This document shows, piece by piece, positions 34,762 through 47,170 of a stretch of 64,000 nucleotides of DNA. Source of the stretch: Megachile rotundata (taxonomy: Eukaryota; Arthropoda; Insecta; Hymenoptera; Megachilidae). Where the stretch lies: NCBI RefSeq assembly GCF_050947335.1, contig NC_134989.1:3465501-3529500 (forward strand), given 5' to 3'. Position 1 is the first letter of the stretch. The number at the start of each line of letters is the position of its first letter. The position numbers and the translations under genes were made by a program. The notes below the pieces were generated by a model. It saw only the letters and a list, made by a program, of their open reading frames with translations. It did no database searches and was not told the origin of the DNA.

Positions 34762-36430
34762 TATACTTATTCATCGTATAAAACATTAGTATCTACATGA
34801 ATAATATAGTATCTATATTAATAATGTTATAAAGAATGACTGATAACGTACTTTCGTAGCATTAATGATTACATTTACTTGTTTTATAACATTCTTTAAA
34901 TCTCAAAGTAATGAAATTTTGCATTTATCATTTTATGTGCCGTGAACAAGCATTTTCGGAAATACTTTGAAACTGTTCAGATTCAATTTTTTTTGGAAAA
35001 TAAAGTGACATAATGTATTTTATATTGTTTCTTATTTTTTCACGTAAATTCACACTGTTTTCAGTTGTACCGCCAGTTCGAAAACACCCTGTACATATAA
35101 TCGTACCACGATAACTAAGGGTTAAACGCAATACCGTAATGTAAATACTGCAATGTAAATATTACAGTATTATAAAATGGATCAGATATGAATTCAATGA
35201 TGCGAATAATCCATTTAACGGTACTGGCAGACGTAACAGTTTCACTTTAGCCGATGGCTTCGCTTTTCTCCCCTTTTAAGTCCGATCGCTGAATATTCAT
35301 CCGACGATCACGTCGCGAATTAACGCAAATCCTCCACAAAAATGACAGAAACGAAACACGGAATAAAATCACGTTCGTTCCGTATTCCACAGCTTCGCGT
35401 CGATGCCCTTCTTCGACGATAGATTGATTTATCGATGGCTCGTTATGCAAATAAGGCGTACCCTTCACTCCTCACGGATTTCTGTGATTCCGCGTGCGAT
35501 TGTTTCGCAATCCAATCGATCCAAGCTCGTATATAAATGTGGGTCACGTCAATCGTTCATGGCATGCTACACAAATTGCCGCTTGTTTTAAACCTGTTGC
35601 ATTTTATTTCTGAGTACAGTATCTTTTAAATTCAAGCGCATTACTGCTCAAAATTATTGCATTATTGCACATTTATACTCATCACTTTTAATTACATAGC
35701 ATGAATTATTTCAATTATGTTTTGCTGCATCTAATTTTGTAAGCAGTGAAGGATATTCTTTAAAATGATTTACTAATCACTTAAAATTAATATTGCTGTT
35801 CAAATACCATTAAACACATATAATATTTTCTAATAATTTTCAATTGTGCGATATAAATTGTTCATATTATATTACTTTGTTGATGCTAAGATTTGTTATA
35901 TACGATGTGATATTAATGTATGTGTGGCATTTTATTGAGATATACTTAATGTAAATACATGTATAATATCAATACGTAATACGTGCTTAATATTAGTCGA
36001 ATATAAAATAAAACGATTTCCAATGATTGTACAATTTTTAATTGCCTACAATGTATATAATTATTACGTAGTATAAAATGAACTGTAATGATTTTTTATT
36101 TGAACACATGAACGAGTTTATAATTTTTAATAATATATCACAAATTTGTTTTGCTCGACATAAAATATTTATTAATTCAGCAAATTAATGTGATAATTGG
36201 TATAACTAATATTACATATTGTTGTACATATCATTCAACAAATTTAACAGATTTTGTTCAAAATCGTACCTCAAAAATTACATGTTTAAAAGAACAACAA
36301 CAAAGATATACAAACGTATACAAAAAAGACATTCTTCAACATTAAAAAAATTGTCATTCTTCAATTTTTATACCATAGGTTTCATCAAAATAAATGTGTA
36401 AAAAATTCATCGGTTAAATCGTTGTGTTGC
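34762..36430. other. AT-rich sequence with a complex island at 35215-35590
   Basis: CACCCTGTACA near 35087 resembles a DNA-transposon end without a partner. 35215-35590 is CpG-richer, contains a POU octamer ATGCAAAT (35455-35462) and a TATATAAAT-like word near 35530. It is a candidate regulatory element or promoter. No gene was recognised. Confidence 0.35.
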
Positions 36431-36436
36431 TTTCAG

Positions 36437-36677
36437 TGAAAAATGCGGGTTTTGTACGTGTAGAAATTTCAAGTGCGCCACATCGATGATTGCGAATCTG
36501 TGCAAATGTTTCGCAAGTTTTCTGTGTCGGTTCCAATATGGAATGCAGTCGATCAACGCTGATACTGTGAACGCAAAAACAGGCAGAATGGACTGTGATT
36601 CAGTCGCTCTTTTTACTTTCGAAACATTTTGCTTCAGAAAGTTGTCGAATTTAATTAAATCAGGATTAAAATTATAA
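36437..36677 (+). other. Cysteine-rich open segment behind an acceptor-like site
   Basis: TTGCTTTCAG (36427-36436) is followed by an open frame of about 79 codons to a TAA at 36675-36677. It has nine Cys, seven of them in the first 30 residues (CGFCTC, KC, LCKC, LC). The opposite strand is also open (36407-36682), which weakens the coding case. No family was recognised. It could be a terminal exon, a pseudogene fragment or chance. Confidence 0.2.
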
Positions 36678-36682
36678 TGCAT

Positions 36683-37380
36683 TAATTATAATTTATTTCC
36701 ATTAAATACAATAACTTCAATAATTACAATTTATGTGCGTTAATCATGTCTAATGCATTAATAATTATGTTGATAATTTGGATTATCGACACTTAATACA
36801 TTAATTATAAATTATAATCCTATTTTAATGAGTTAAAATCAATAAAAATTGGATTACATAAATTTAACTTGTTAATTGTGAACGACGAGTTAACATGTCA
36901 CTGAAATGAAATACAGAGTTTTAGAATCTATTTATTAAAAGACGGTTTTTCCTTCACACCGTTCCGCTTGTAATTGAAAATATTTTTTATTACATTTTAT
37001 AGCGTTTATCATTTATTTTTTACTTCACGCATAACGGCAAAATATATTCTGATTAAATAATGACAATTACTAATATCAAGTTCTACAATTTTAAATGCAT
37101 TATTTACATTTTACCGTTACCCTCTTAAGAAGGGTTCTACCTTTCACCACTGTTGGACTATCAAAATTGTATTTAAATAATGTATCTAAATACATTTGTT
37201 TAAGAACATGTTTATTATACAGCCTCCATAATGCACGTAATATTATTTTTATTAATATTTATATGGTCATTAAACGCATACGGTATTCACTGTTCGTTTC
37301 ATCCCTCTGATTCGTGATTCTCAAGTAAATCATTTCTTGCATTGCATCAATCAACGGTCTATTCATTTACGCGTTAACTC
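36683..37380. other. AT-rich sequence
   Basis: TTAATTATAA/CATTAAT words dominate 36660-36860. No gene or structured repeat was identified. Confidence 0.45.
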
Positions 37381-37660
37381 TTTCTCTCGTCGAAGAGCAC
37401 TCGGAGTCTGCTCTTCTTTCGCTTTTTATTCAGATGCAAATGCTTGAACTCACCACGTGAACCACGACGTATATACACGCCGGAAGCATCGTCGAATTCC
37501 GAGGGTACGTCGGGCGAATTTGCATCCCAGCCGCTTAACGCGACCGATCCTCCGGGAATTCAGCACCGTTAGAGACCGTGCGAACATGGACGGTAAAGAT
37601 ATAAAGGTTCTGGTGCCTTCAAGAGAAACCATCTCTAAGTAAATCGAACAGCTCTAGGAG
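37380..37660. promoter_or_regulatory. Candidate enhancer island with paired POU octamers and an E-box
   Basis: A CpG-richer island in AT-rich surroundings. ATGCAAAT at 37434-37441 and its inverse ATTTGCAT at 37518-37525 are about 80 bp apart, with CACGTG at 37454-37459. Both strands have about 60-codon open frames without family resemblance. The regulatory role is inferred from motif content only. Confidence 0.3.
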
Positions 37661-37739
37661 CTGTTACCTGTTCCTTCTTTGGGGCCGCGCGAGGGAAAGA
37701 AAAATGGTATTTTTGACTTTTTGGTTCTCGAGAATTGGC

Positions 37740-38060
37740 TAGTGTCTTACTTTCACTTTTAGACTTTTTTAAATTTAATAAATTGGCAATTTAAAAATTT
37801 TAATATTTTGGAACTTCAAAATTTGATGATTAGAATGTTTAGAAATTTAGAAATAGACTTTGCATTTTAGACATTGCTAAACCTTTAAACTTCTGAAACA
37901 TTAAAACTTTGAAGTATAGGAAAAAAGAAAAATAAGGGAATTTAGAAATTAAGATATTTTGGAATTTTGGACTTTGGCAATTTATGAGTTTGGGAATTTA
38001 GGAATGATGTGATGATTTAGGAATTATTGTATGTTGAAATTTTTGTAATTTGTAATTCTG
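37740..38060. repeat. Low-complexity TTTGGAATTTAG-type region
   Basis: Degenerate GGAATTTAGG/AATTTAGAAATT words of the octamer style. No gene. Confidence 0.5.
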
Positions 38061-38189
38061 GAATATTGGAATTTCATAATATAGTAATAGAAAAATACTG
38101 TACGGTAATATAATATGATAACAGAAATTACTGTATAGCATTATAGCAACAAAGAATATGACCATTAATAAATTAAATGATTCAGAAAT

Positions 38190-38580
38190 TTAAATGCATA
38201 GATATTCTAAATTTGACCGAAAAATTGGCTATCATCACTATACTGTTATACGCATTTATTTTTATGTTGTTGCAAATTACTTTTCGTTATTACTCTCAAA
38301 CAATCTTCTCCTGCAATGCAACGCAAGGATCGTCTTTCTAATTGCTGACATTCACATACTTTCATTGATATATGTACTTCCGTGTGTTCATTTTTTCTTC
38401 GTGTTTCCGTAAACATGGCGAAGCCTGAGAAGTCGAATAATTCATCGTTTCTCTCCCGTGCCCATTCAACTACGTTGCATGAATAATTAATGGATCTCGT
38501 AAACGCATATAGTAACATTGCAAAATTACGCACGTTACGATTATGTCGTCTACGTGCTGAATGATAATAATGCAATTAAT
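38190..38580. other. More complex island, both strands partly open
   Basis: A minus-strand frame (38246-38575, 109 codons) has several Cys near its end (CECQQLERRSLRC) but resembles no family. Overlapping plus frames are also open. It is treated as unique non-coding or possible regulatory sequence. Confidence 0.25.
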
Positions 38581-41500
38581 TGCTGTATATGTGTTTATAA
38601 GAGTTAGCTACATTTTCCACGTGCACTTTACACAAGGGTAAATTGACGACCATGAAATTATTGCATTAATTTGTATATTCCATTGTGGTTGATAAGAATT
38701 ATCGTAAAGAGAATGTTACATGCACGCATTCGTTTAATTATGACGTTCTTAGAAATGTAATCTTAAGTGCATAGATATTGCACAATTCTTTGTACTTTGC
38801 AACATGTTGACGAGATGGTGGAGCAATTAAAAGTGAATGAATTTCCGCTTGCAATATAAAAAATTATAAGCATAGGCTCTCAATTTTTATATAATTATAG
38901 ATTTTATAATTACGAAGAATAAAAGTAATCGATGGAAATTGGTGAAAATAATTATAAGAGTTAATTCAGAGTTTTAAGTACCTTTTGAAGGTTGATGAGA
39001 TTTATTATTTTTCACGTGCGATTGTAGTTGTGGAGATGTTATTATTATTTAAAGAAATATTTCTGTTAATTTTGTGATGATTTCTGGCAGTCCATTTTGT
39101 AGATATATTGTTTAGATCAAAGATAGAGGATCTAATAATCATTTTTAATATAGTATTTATGATATATATTTAATGTAATAATATATTTAGAATATTTAAC
39201 ATATTATTTGTATTCAATTGTCAGTTAATTATAAATAAATAGATTCAATTAAACAATCATTTATTGCTAAGTATAACATACATATAATGTGGTAGATTTC
39301 CAATAATCATAATGTTTAATAATTTATTAGATTGCACTAGCATGAAATGGAGATTAAAAGATATAAATACATGATTAATGAATTATATAGGAAATAATAA
39401 ATTCATGATTCACAAATAGATAATATAATCAGTTTGACATATACGTCTGTGATAAACTTTGAAAATTTCAAAAATCCATCAATTGTTGTTAATTACTTCA
39501 ACGATATTTGAGTACAATAATCATTTCACATACAAGTTTTGAAATTCTACAATTTATCGTAATAGATCTTTTAATTTATGTTCACTTATTATATCGTTTA
39601 CTTTGATAAATTACTGCTTCAAACTTATTAATTATCATGTTACAAGTAAATTACATAAATGGTGTGAATTAACAATTGTGCGAATAGTTAGAAAATTGCT
39701 TTGATATCCTATAATTACAGTTTTTTACTTACATAACAACATCATAAACAAATTATTGGATAATTACGTTACTCAGTAACTGTATTCTATTGCTGTATAA
39801 TAATACAGTTTTCAAATGTATCAGCATAATGATATGCTAGGTACTATATCAAATTTTTAAAGTTTCTTTATTTTAATTATTTAAACATAGATCTTAGATT
39901 AATTATATTATATTACTGTCATTATAACGTAATTATAATGTAATTATAATGTAATTATTAATTTAATTACATTAGATTAAATTATTGTAATGTAATTACT
40001 GACATAGTCACATTAAATTAAATTTCTGCAATGTGTTTATTAATTTAATTATATTACATTAAAATATTGTAATGTAATTATGAACGTAATTACATCGTCT
40101 AACATTACGTTTAATTAAATGCATTCAATCATGTTAAATGTACGTGTTGACTAAGATGCAATTAACGTGTTAACTGTTCTGAAATAATTAAAATTTACAA
40201 TTACTCAACAGAGCAGTTATGTTAAATATTTTAGTACTGCACACTTCGACGGTCGAACCGGGACTGAAATGAATTCTGGAATCACATGAGTCGACCTTTC
40301 AGTTCATCCCTACCACTTCTTTGGTAGATATATGCAATATTTCACCCTCCGATTACTTATCGATTACTTATCTATTGAATATGACTTTAATGTGTAGAAC
40401 ATTGCACAGCTATAACTGCATTTTATCTACAATTCACCTGAAATGATAATACAACCTCAGTTCAAATAGTAACACACATTACTACCCGACGATACATATA
40501 AATTTATAGGTTATGTTTCTACTTATAGGTAACATTTACATTTGTAGGCTATGATTATGTTGATAGTTTACTTATTTACGTTTACGATGCTAATTTTCAG
40601 TAATAATGAAAGCGTATTTTGATTAAAAATTGGAGTAAACTTATTATTTCAACAATAATGTTAAAATGAAATTTCTTATTTCTGAAGAGAAGAATTTTAT
40701 TTTGAACTAGTCTAATATTTGGTTGACTTTAGTTTAATAACTTATAGTCTATAACTTCGAGTATACTTTGAAATGAAATATCATATATAACAAGGGTTGA
40801 TAAAGTATATAGTTATGTATATCATACATTAAATAATATCATATAACCGGTATCATATAAGTACAAACATACTATTATGCGTTTAAAAAATGATTACATC
40901 GTAATAAAGTTGTTTTTATTTATTACATTATATTTTGGTATATTTCAATAAATTTGCACTAAATTTTTTCGATAAATAAATTTAATAATAATCTTATTCA
41001 AATTAAAAACAAGCTTTTAATATTTTACTACCTTCTTATATTAACTATGTGTGTGTACTGATTTTAATATTAAAACGTAAAAGTCGATAACGTTTTATCA
41101 CCAGTTTAATCATATATCAATTTTGTTTCTTTTATAAAATATAATTAGTAATATGTTTTAAAATAACATTTTACAAATTGTAACGGATATATTTATTACT
41201 TTACTATATTTATTATACTTTAGAACAGATTTTACTACTTTACTACATTTTAGAATATATATATTTATAACTTACAGAGAGGTACCTTTACATATGAATC
41301 TACCTGTAGTCGGTAGAACTTCATTGTTATCGTCAGTCGATAGTTTGTTAAAAATGTAATTTCTTTCTTTTTAATATTCATGTATAATGTTTTCAATATA
41401 CTATCTATCATGTACCTAAAAATTAGATAATATCACGAAGGAAAAAATAATTTAATAATATTATGAAAATTGTAAAAAAGAAAAAATGAAAAATCCACGC

Positions 41501-41939
41501 AACAGAAATTTAGAAAAATCAAAATTTACGTGAAAAAAATGTACAAAGTTTTTATAAAGAAAGTCTTACATCTCACAAAACCTAAAAATACAATAACAAC
41601 GATTAGAATAAAAATTCATTCCAAAATGAAGTTAAGAATTTAATTACATATGTAGCTGGTTTTTAAATTCTATCACAAAATTTCCGTGTAATATTTTTAA
41701 TTTATTATATAGTATTGATTTTTATATTAATTTTGTTAATTTCCACGTTAAGTAATCAATTACTTCATTGCATGTATTTTATAATAAATTTGTTCTTAAA
41801 TATTGAATTTTTGTTTATTGTCAATATCAGACGCGAAATAACTTGATATTTGACTACATAGATTTTTATTATTACCGTGTGGTGTGAATAATTTTCCAAA
41901 CAAAGAACGGTGGATTTGTGACAAACTGTATCGTGTGCT
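38581..41939. other. Long AT-rich gene-free stretch
   Basis: No exon, RNA or transposon recognised over about 3.3 kb. The only structure is a TAATGTAATTA-type repeat at 39900-40110. Confidence 0.5.
39900..40110. repeat. TGTAATTA/TTAATTACATTA degenerate repeat
   Basis: Repeated ATAATGTAATTA words with partial inverted symmetry (TAATTACATTA), over about 200 bp. Confidence 0.6.
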
Positions 41940-42370
41940 TTGTATGTCAACGGATCTATCATCGGTATCTCCTCTTCCCCCTTTTTATACCGCTTCCCAA
42001 CCGGCTGTCTTTCGCTCCTATTACAGATATATCAGTCCGTATTGATTATGCGAGCGACGTGTAGTCCCAGCAACGTGTGTTGCTATCGATCGCGGATAGA
42101 TGAGTGGGTGGAACGTGGACGTTCCAGTTTTCTCGACCCGAATCGCCTCTTTCTTTCGCTCATTTGAATTTCTTGCCGCTCGCTCTTGAAATTACCATTC
42201 CTCCGAATCATTTCCGACAAATTCGAATGAAATTGAATTTTCGCGGATAGTGTTCGTTGAATTTTCATGCGATTCCGGTCTAACGAGGGTTGTTTAATTC
42301 TTTGGAAGAGTTGGTAAATAATTTCATTATCAAGTTGACAGGTCGACTTTGAATATTGTACCACTGCTGG
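41940..42370. other. Complex island in AT-rich DNA
   Basis: GC-richer than its flanks, with a TTTTTATACC TATA-like word near 41984, an acceptor-like CTATTACAG near 42020, and a 93-codon minus-strand open frame without family resemblance. Possible promoter or regulatory element; undecided. Confidence 0.25.
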
Positions 42371-43945
42371 CTTTCGATTAAATATAGACTTCGGTTGATG
42401 AATTGAATTGCAAATTATGTTTGGACTGGATTATAAAAGATTCGTAAAAATAATTTATGGACAGACAAATAGCGACTTTTATTTTCTTCTACAAAATTGT
42501 TTGTTAAAATTGTGTAAATAAGAATTTTTAGTCCCAATTAAAAGTTTATAAATTAAAAGACTTTTAAATTTAAGTATTTCGAAATTTAAAAATTTAAGTA
42601 CATCGAAATGTTGAAATTTAAGTATTTCCAAATTTTTAAGCTTAAGTACTTAAGAATTTTGTAAATGCAGTTCGAAATTACGTAAATTGAATATTTAGAA
42701 ATTTAGAAAATTAAAAAATATAAGAATTAAATAGTTTTAAACACCAAAATTTTCCAGTTTTCAAATTTTTAGATACTAAGTATTATATATTATTTTATTT
42801 ATCTTTCTTAATGATATTTCTGAACTTTGTTTTTCAAGTACCTGTATATTAATATTTCCAATGTTCAATAAGTAATAAAAGTAATGCAAGATTCTTGGAA
42901 TACCTGCGTGAATATAAATGCTAAAATAAGCACGCATTCTACAAATGTGAATGTAATATTGCATTGTATATTTAGCCATTTATTCACTCATATCGCTGTT
43001 AAAGAACTTGGTCATTTCTCTTGGTTACTTATGAGTTATATAACGTACACGACGATTATTAATGTTACAACATAATGACCAGCTTTCTGCGTGACTTCTC
43101 CACCTCTCTAGATTAATTAGTCACCATCATTTCCACAAAAATCGCGTTTATCAAACGTTCTGTTAATAAAAAACACTATAAGGCACGCGAGTACTATTTA
43201 CATGGACTATAATTTCACGACTTTACACCTTTGTGCGTGTTCGTGGATTTTTAAGGTTAAAATCGTTTCTAAGAATTTTTATGTACCACCAGCAGATATT
43301 CATTTCCAATGACTGATTTTACTACCTTCGATAATATATAATGAGCAATCACTGTCGTAGTAATGTAGTAAAGTCACATTTAACCTTTAACACGTTCGTT
43401 ATTACGTTAGTCATTGGTGATTGATTATAATTATTAATAATTATAAGGAAATTATAATTATTAACTGAATGATTTTCTATTTAAATATTGAAATTTCATT
43501 TTGTTTAAAACTTAACAAAGTAAAATTTAAAAATTAAAAATGAAAAAAATGTTAAACCGATGATGTTTTTGAAATATTGGATAATATAATATTGAGCAAC
43601 ATAATTTTTATCACAATGATTTGTTTATTGAAATATACATAATTTTTCTGAAATACTATTATGCCATTAAAAACAGCGGACACTTTAGGTATAAGTGTTA
43701 TGTGACCCATCCTATATACATATTAATAACTACGTACTAATTGCATATAATTAACTATCCATTTTATGATGTACCTTACTTAACATAGCTACCTCTATTA
43801 TATCGATCAATCCATTAAATCATTCACACACTCATACTTATTTCACAGCATTTTAAATCTTCCTATTTTCTAAACTGTCACACATATATAATTCAATCAT
43901 CTATCCTGTCTATAACTATTATCCTCTACCTCTAATATCATCTAA
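42371..43945. other. AT-rich sequence with AAATTTAAGTA low complexity at 42530-42760
   Basis: Degenerate GAAATTTAAGTATTTC words at the start, then plain AT-rich sequence. No gene. Confidence 0.45.
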
Positions 43946-44022
43946 CAATACAACCCCTGCGTACGTACAGGTGTTTCTGGAACATCATGTAGTGTTATCC
44001 CTCTGTCTTCAAAGGGTGTTAC
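43946..44022 (+). repeat. Dispersed about 80-bp unit, copy 1
   Basis: CAACCCCTGCGTACGTACAG then GTGTTTCTGG-AACATCATG...AAAGGGTGTTAC. It aligns with 48712-48786 (copy 3) and in part with 46196-46262 (copy 2). The copies flank two inserted elements. Confidence 0.65.
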
Positions 44023-44105
44023 ATTGGAATCCTAAGTTAAGCATCCTAAATCTCTACATTTCCCCAAATGTAACATGTACATACATATTCTTCAACCTTT
44101 AATAT

Positions 44106-46195
44106 TGTAACGACTCTGGAACCTAAGTTCAGATAGTTACTAGCGCTAAGAAGGTAAAGAGCGGCTTTTACCAATTAAACGACTCGTTTTGGAAAATAAC
44201 TAAATCTAAAGATTGTGGGATTCGTGTGGTGTGCGGTTAAGGAGTGAAATCCACAGGCCAATATCTTTCAACAATAAGGATTTATTCAATAAAATAACGA
44301 AGATGATGAATTTAACAAATAACAAGTAACAAATAACAAAATATGAAAAGTATACTGGTTTGATTAAAGAAACTAGAATAGACTTGATATAATATTAATA
44401 ATAGAAATAACAGAACTTGGCAAATTAAGCAATACGTAATAGATAATTATGAATCTAACTAAATGACTCTCGCTAGGTAATACTTTATATTAGATCGTAC
44501 CTAAGTCTGTTTTCGGATGAAGCTAACTTCGCTTTTATATAATTAATTGAATTCGATATTCTATATTATTCAGTTCTCGTCTCGAACGCTATCGCAATTA
44601 CAAAGTTTATATTGATTAATACGTTTATAATTTATATAATGAAAAGTCTTTTACGAAATTATTAATACTAGCGCGTGATAGTCTACCTCAGCGAGGAACA
44701 CGACCTAAGTGTGATTCTCTAAGTGTACCTAAATACGCTTTCGCAAAGTTAGACAGATTAATGATTTTATCTGATATCTAACGCGGTGTAGTCAACTACT
44801 GAGATTACGCTGATGACAGAACAATATTCTTTTATTAATTCAAGTTCAAAATTTGTTTGAATCTAAATGAATTATTACCTCGGAACAGTTACTCTTTTAG
44901 TCTGACTCGACAACTAATTGTACATGACCCTTTTCGTCAAAACGAACACTGACAGCCAAAACCAGATCGCTTAATTGGGGAGCCTGCGTTAGCTAGCTAC
45001 TAGAACGACCCAACGATACAGGAAAAGGGTGAACAGTATAAGTTGACAGGGTAGCAAATCAATTGATTCTAATATAAAATCGTAATTGCTGAACTGCCAC
45101 CCAAAAGACACGGGCTTCAGAGACCAAGCCGCTCAAATGGGGAGCCTGCGTTAGCTAGCTACGAAACGACCCAGAGCGAGCTCCGAGAATCTGATGGCGC
45201 GTTAGCAATCCGATGTAAAATCAAATATGAGTAGCTGAGAGCTATCCTTTCGATATCTTAGCCTTTCTTGGCGCAAAGTATAGCACTCTCCTAGCGGAGT
45301 TTCAGATACGAGACCGTTTGAATGGGGAGCCTGCGTTAGCTAGCTACTAGAACGACCCACGACCAAGTATCCAAATGGCGTATACCCGCTTTACCAGTCA
45401 AGTATTAAGAATCGTTGCGGCTCTTCACAGCGAAAACTGTTCCGGTTATACTTGTCTGAAGACTTCTAGCTGGCTCGACTTCGAAAACTGTTCTGCGATT
45501 TTGGCGAGCTCCGCTCGGCCTTTTATACTCGCCAGCCTGGCGAATTCTCGGAAAACCCCCATAACGTTGAAATATATAATTGTCTTATAAATTCGTAATT
45601 AGACATTAATTGTACAAACGAACGGTTTAATTACATTATAAATATCGCATTCTACATTATGGTTTACATTTCTGATATAAAAATAGTAATTTAATAGTGT
45701 TTTAATGAAATTGCATTTTCTATCTCTTTCTATACGCTGTGCACGACTTCTATACGGATCGGAGCTGAATGTATAAGCATAGGATGCTTCTAGAACATTC
45801 CATTGAATAATATTATAATTTACAATATATATTGTAATAAACTAACGTTTGACTTTAATTCTGGATAACATAATATTAGTACGCTTGATATGTAGTAACT
45901 GATTTGTTTAGCTAATAGTTTTTGATAATTAATAATATGGCAATTGTAAAATGTATTTCTATCCTTCTCTAAGACTACGCGAGAATTCCAGGAAATTCGG
46001 GGCGAGCTTCGCGGCACGTAAACACATAGCATTGCGGAATTTTCCTTATAGAATTATATATTTATTACCGACAGTTTACTGAATTCTTATGATACTCGAT
46101 TTGTCTAATGTCGCGGTCGGTAAGGGTGAAATACAGTCGATAATTGAAGAAATGACACTACAATAAAAGTTTAAAAATTCTTCAGGGATGTTACA
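44106..46195. mobile_element. Putative solo LTR, 2,090 bp, with ATAT target duplication
   Basis: It begins TGTAACGACTC and ends GATGTTACA, giving TG...CA ends with a 6-bp TGTAAC/GTTACA inverted repeat. It is flanked on both sides by ATAT (44102-44105, 46196-46199), matching the 4-bp duplication of Ty3/gypsy-type integration. The interior has no long ORF. It includes three copies of a 36-bp motif, a TTTTATACTC TATA-like word near 45520 and an AATAAA near 46162, as expected for LTR promoter and poly(A) signals. 2 kb is long for an LTR, so a non-autonomous LTR-like element is an alternative. Confidence 0.6.
44976..45359 (+). repeat. Three spaced copies of a 36-37-bp motif in the putative LTR
   Basis: TGGGGAGCCTGCGTTAGCTA-type motif at 44976-45012, 45138-45173 and 45323-45359, start spacing 162 and 185 bp. 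Copies are almost identical, including a TAGCTAGCTA palindrome and a trailing ACGACCCA. The flanking sequence between copies is much less conserved, which suggests selection or a recurring functional site. Confidence 0.9.
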
Positions 46196-46262
46196 ATATC
46201 AATCACGCACAACAATAAAACTACCAAACATACGAGTGTTTCTGGATCAGCAAATAACTTCC
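46196..46262 (+). repeat. Dispersed about 80-bp unit, copy 2
   Basis: ATATCAATCACGCACAACAA followed by ...CATACGAGTGTTTCTGGATC matches 48697-48760 in direct orientation. It immediately follows the putative LTR. Confidence 0.6.
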
Positions 46263-46334
46263 ATTCGAAAGGAATCTCGAGGTGTTTCAAAGAGTATTAG
46301 GTTGAAACTATAATAGCACAGCTCTTTAAAAGAG

Positions 46335-47170
46335 AAAATAAAATAATTTTAAGAAAAAAAAATACGCCGACTTCGAAATGCACTAAAAAGTATAAAATAA
46401 TTTCTATTTCCTAATGAAGTAATTTCTATTTCATTCAATCATACAATTACGTCACAGATATGAATGAAACCTATTTACTCGTTAGGTAGTATATTAAATA
46501 CATTTCAACCTTTTCGGAGGCGGTGCAAAATTAAAAAATACCTCAGTAAACGTTGCTGCCAATAACCAGTTGATTGTGGTATGGCGTATTGGAAATTAAT
46601 AAATCCTGAGAAAGAATACGAACCATTATAGATATATCTCGCAATATACGTAAATGTAACGACTGCATCTTCATTTCGCAACGTTTCTGATATAAATGAA
46701 ATTGAATCGACTTCGTTCGCATGTGGAAGCCATGGATCTAAGAACCTATAAACGGAGCCCACGACGCGGGAATTACCAAATTTGCGGCAGATGGGCTCTA
46801 TCTTTATAGTATATGCGGCGATCGAGTCTTTCCGTCGCATACTCTATGAATCTAGATAGACCATAGTTACATTTTATACGCACTAACACCTACTTCGCGG
46901 CGTGCTGTCGAGTTATATGTATAGAAAAAAAAATAACTATACAAGCTTTGCCTATGTTCGGCTGTCCAAAGGTTGACATGTTCAAGAAAATCTTTTAATT
47001 TTGCGCCGCCTCCGAAAAGGTTGAAATGTATTTAATATACTACCTAACGAGTAAATAGGTTTCATTTATATCTGTGACGTGATTGTATGATTGAATGAAA
47101 TAGAAATTATTTTATACTTTTTAGTGCATTTCGAAGTCGGTGTATTTTTTTTCTTAAAATTATTTTATTT
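46335..47170. mobile_element. Inverted-repeat element with about 180-200-bp arms
   Basis: The left arm 46335-46536 and the reverse complement of 46993-47170 are nearly identical, apart from a 20-odd-bp duplication around TTTCTATTTC in the left arm. They contain CGACTTCGAAATGCACTAAA and TTTCGGAGGCGG words. The spacer is about 456 bp. The TTTCGAAGTCGG word recurs at 48655, so the element may extend to about 48675. Confidence 0.8.
46505..46840 (-). CDS. Unrecognised 111-codon ORF in the inverted-repeat spacer
   Basis: An open frame on the minus strand, mostly within the spacer between the two arms, running into the left arm at its 3' end. The product is a mix of charged and aromatic residues (for example SFSGFINFQYAIPQ) with less biased composition than other ORFs nearby. 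No domain, signal peptide or catalytic motif was recognised. It may be a fragment of a transposon protein or a chance ORF. Confidence 0.2.
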   Translation of the reverse strand: MRRKDSIAAYTIKIEPICRKFGNSRVVGSVYRFLDPWLPHANEVDSISFISETLRNEDAVVTFTYIARYIYNGSYSFSGFINFQYAIPQSTGYWQQRLLRYFLILHRLRKG

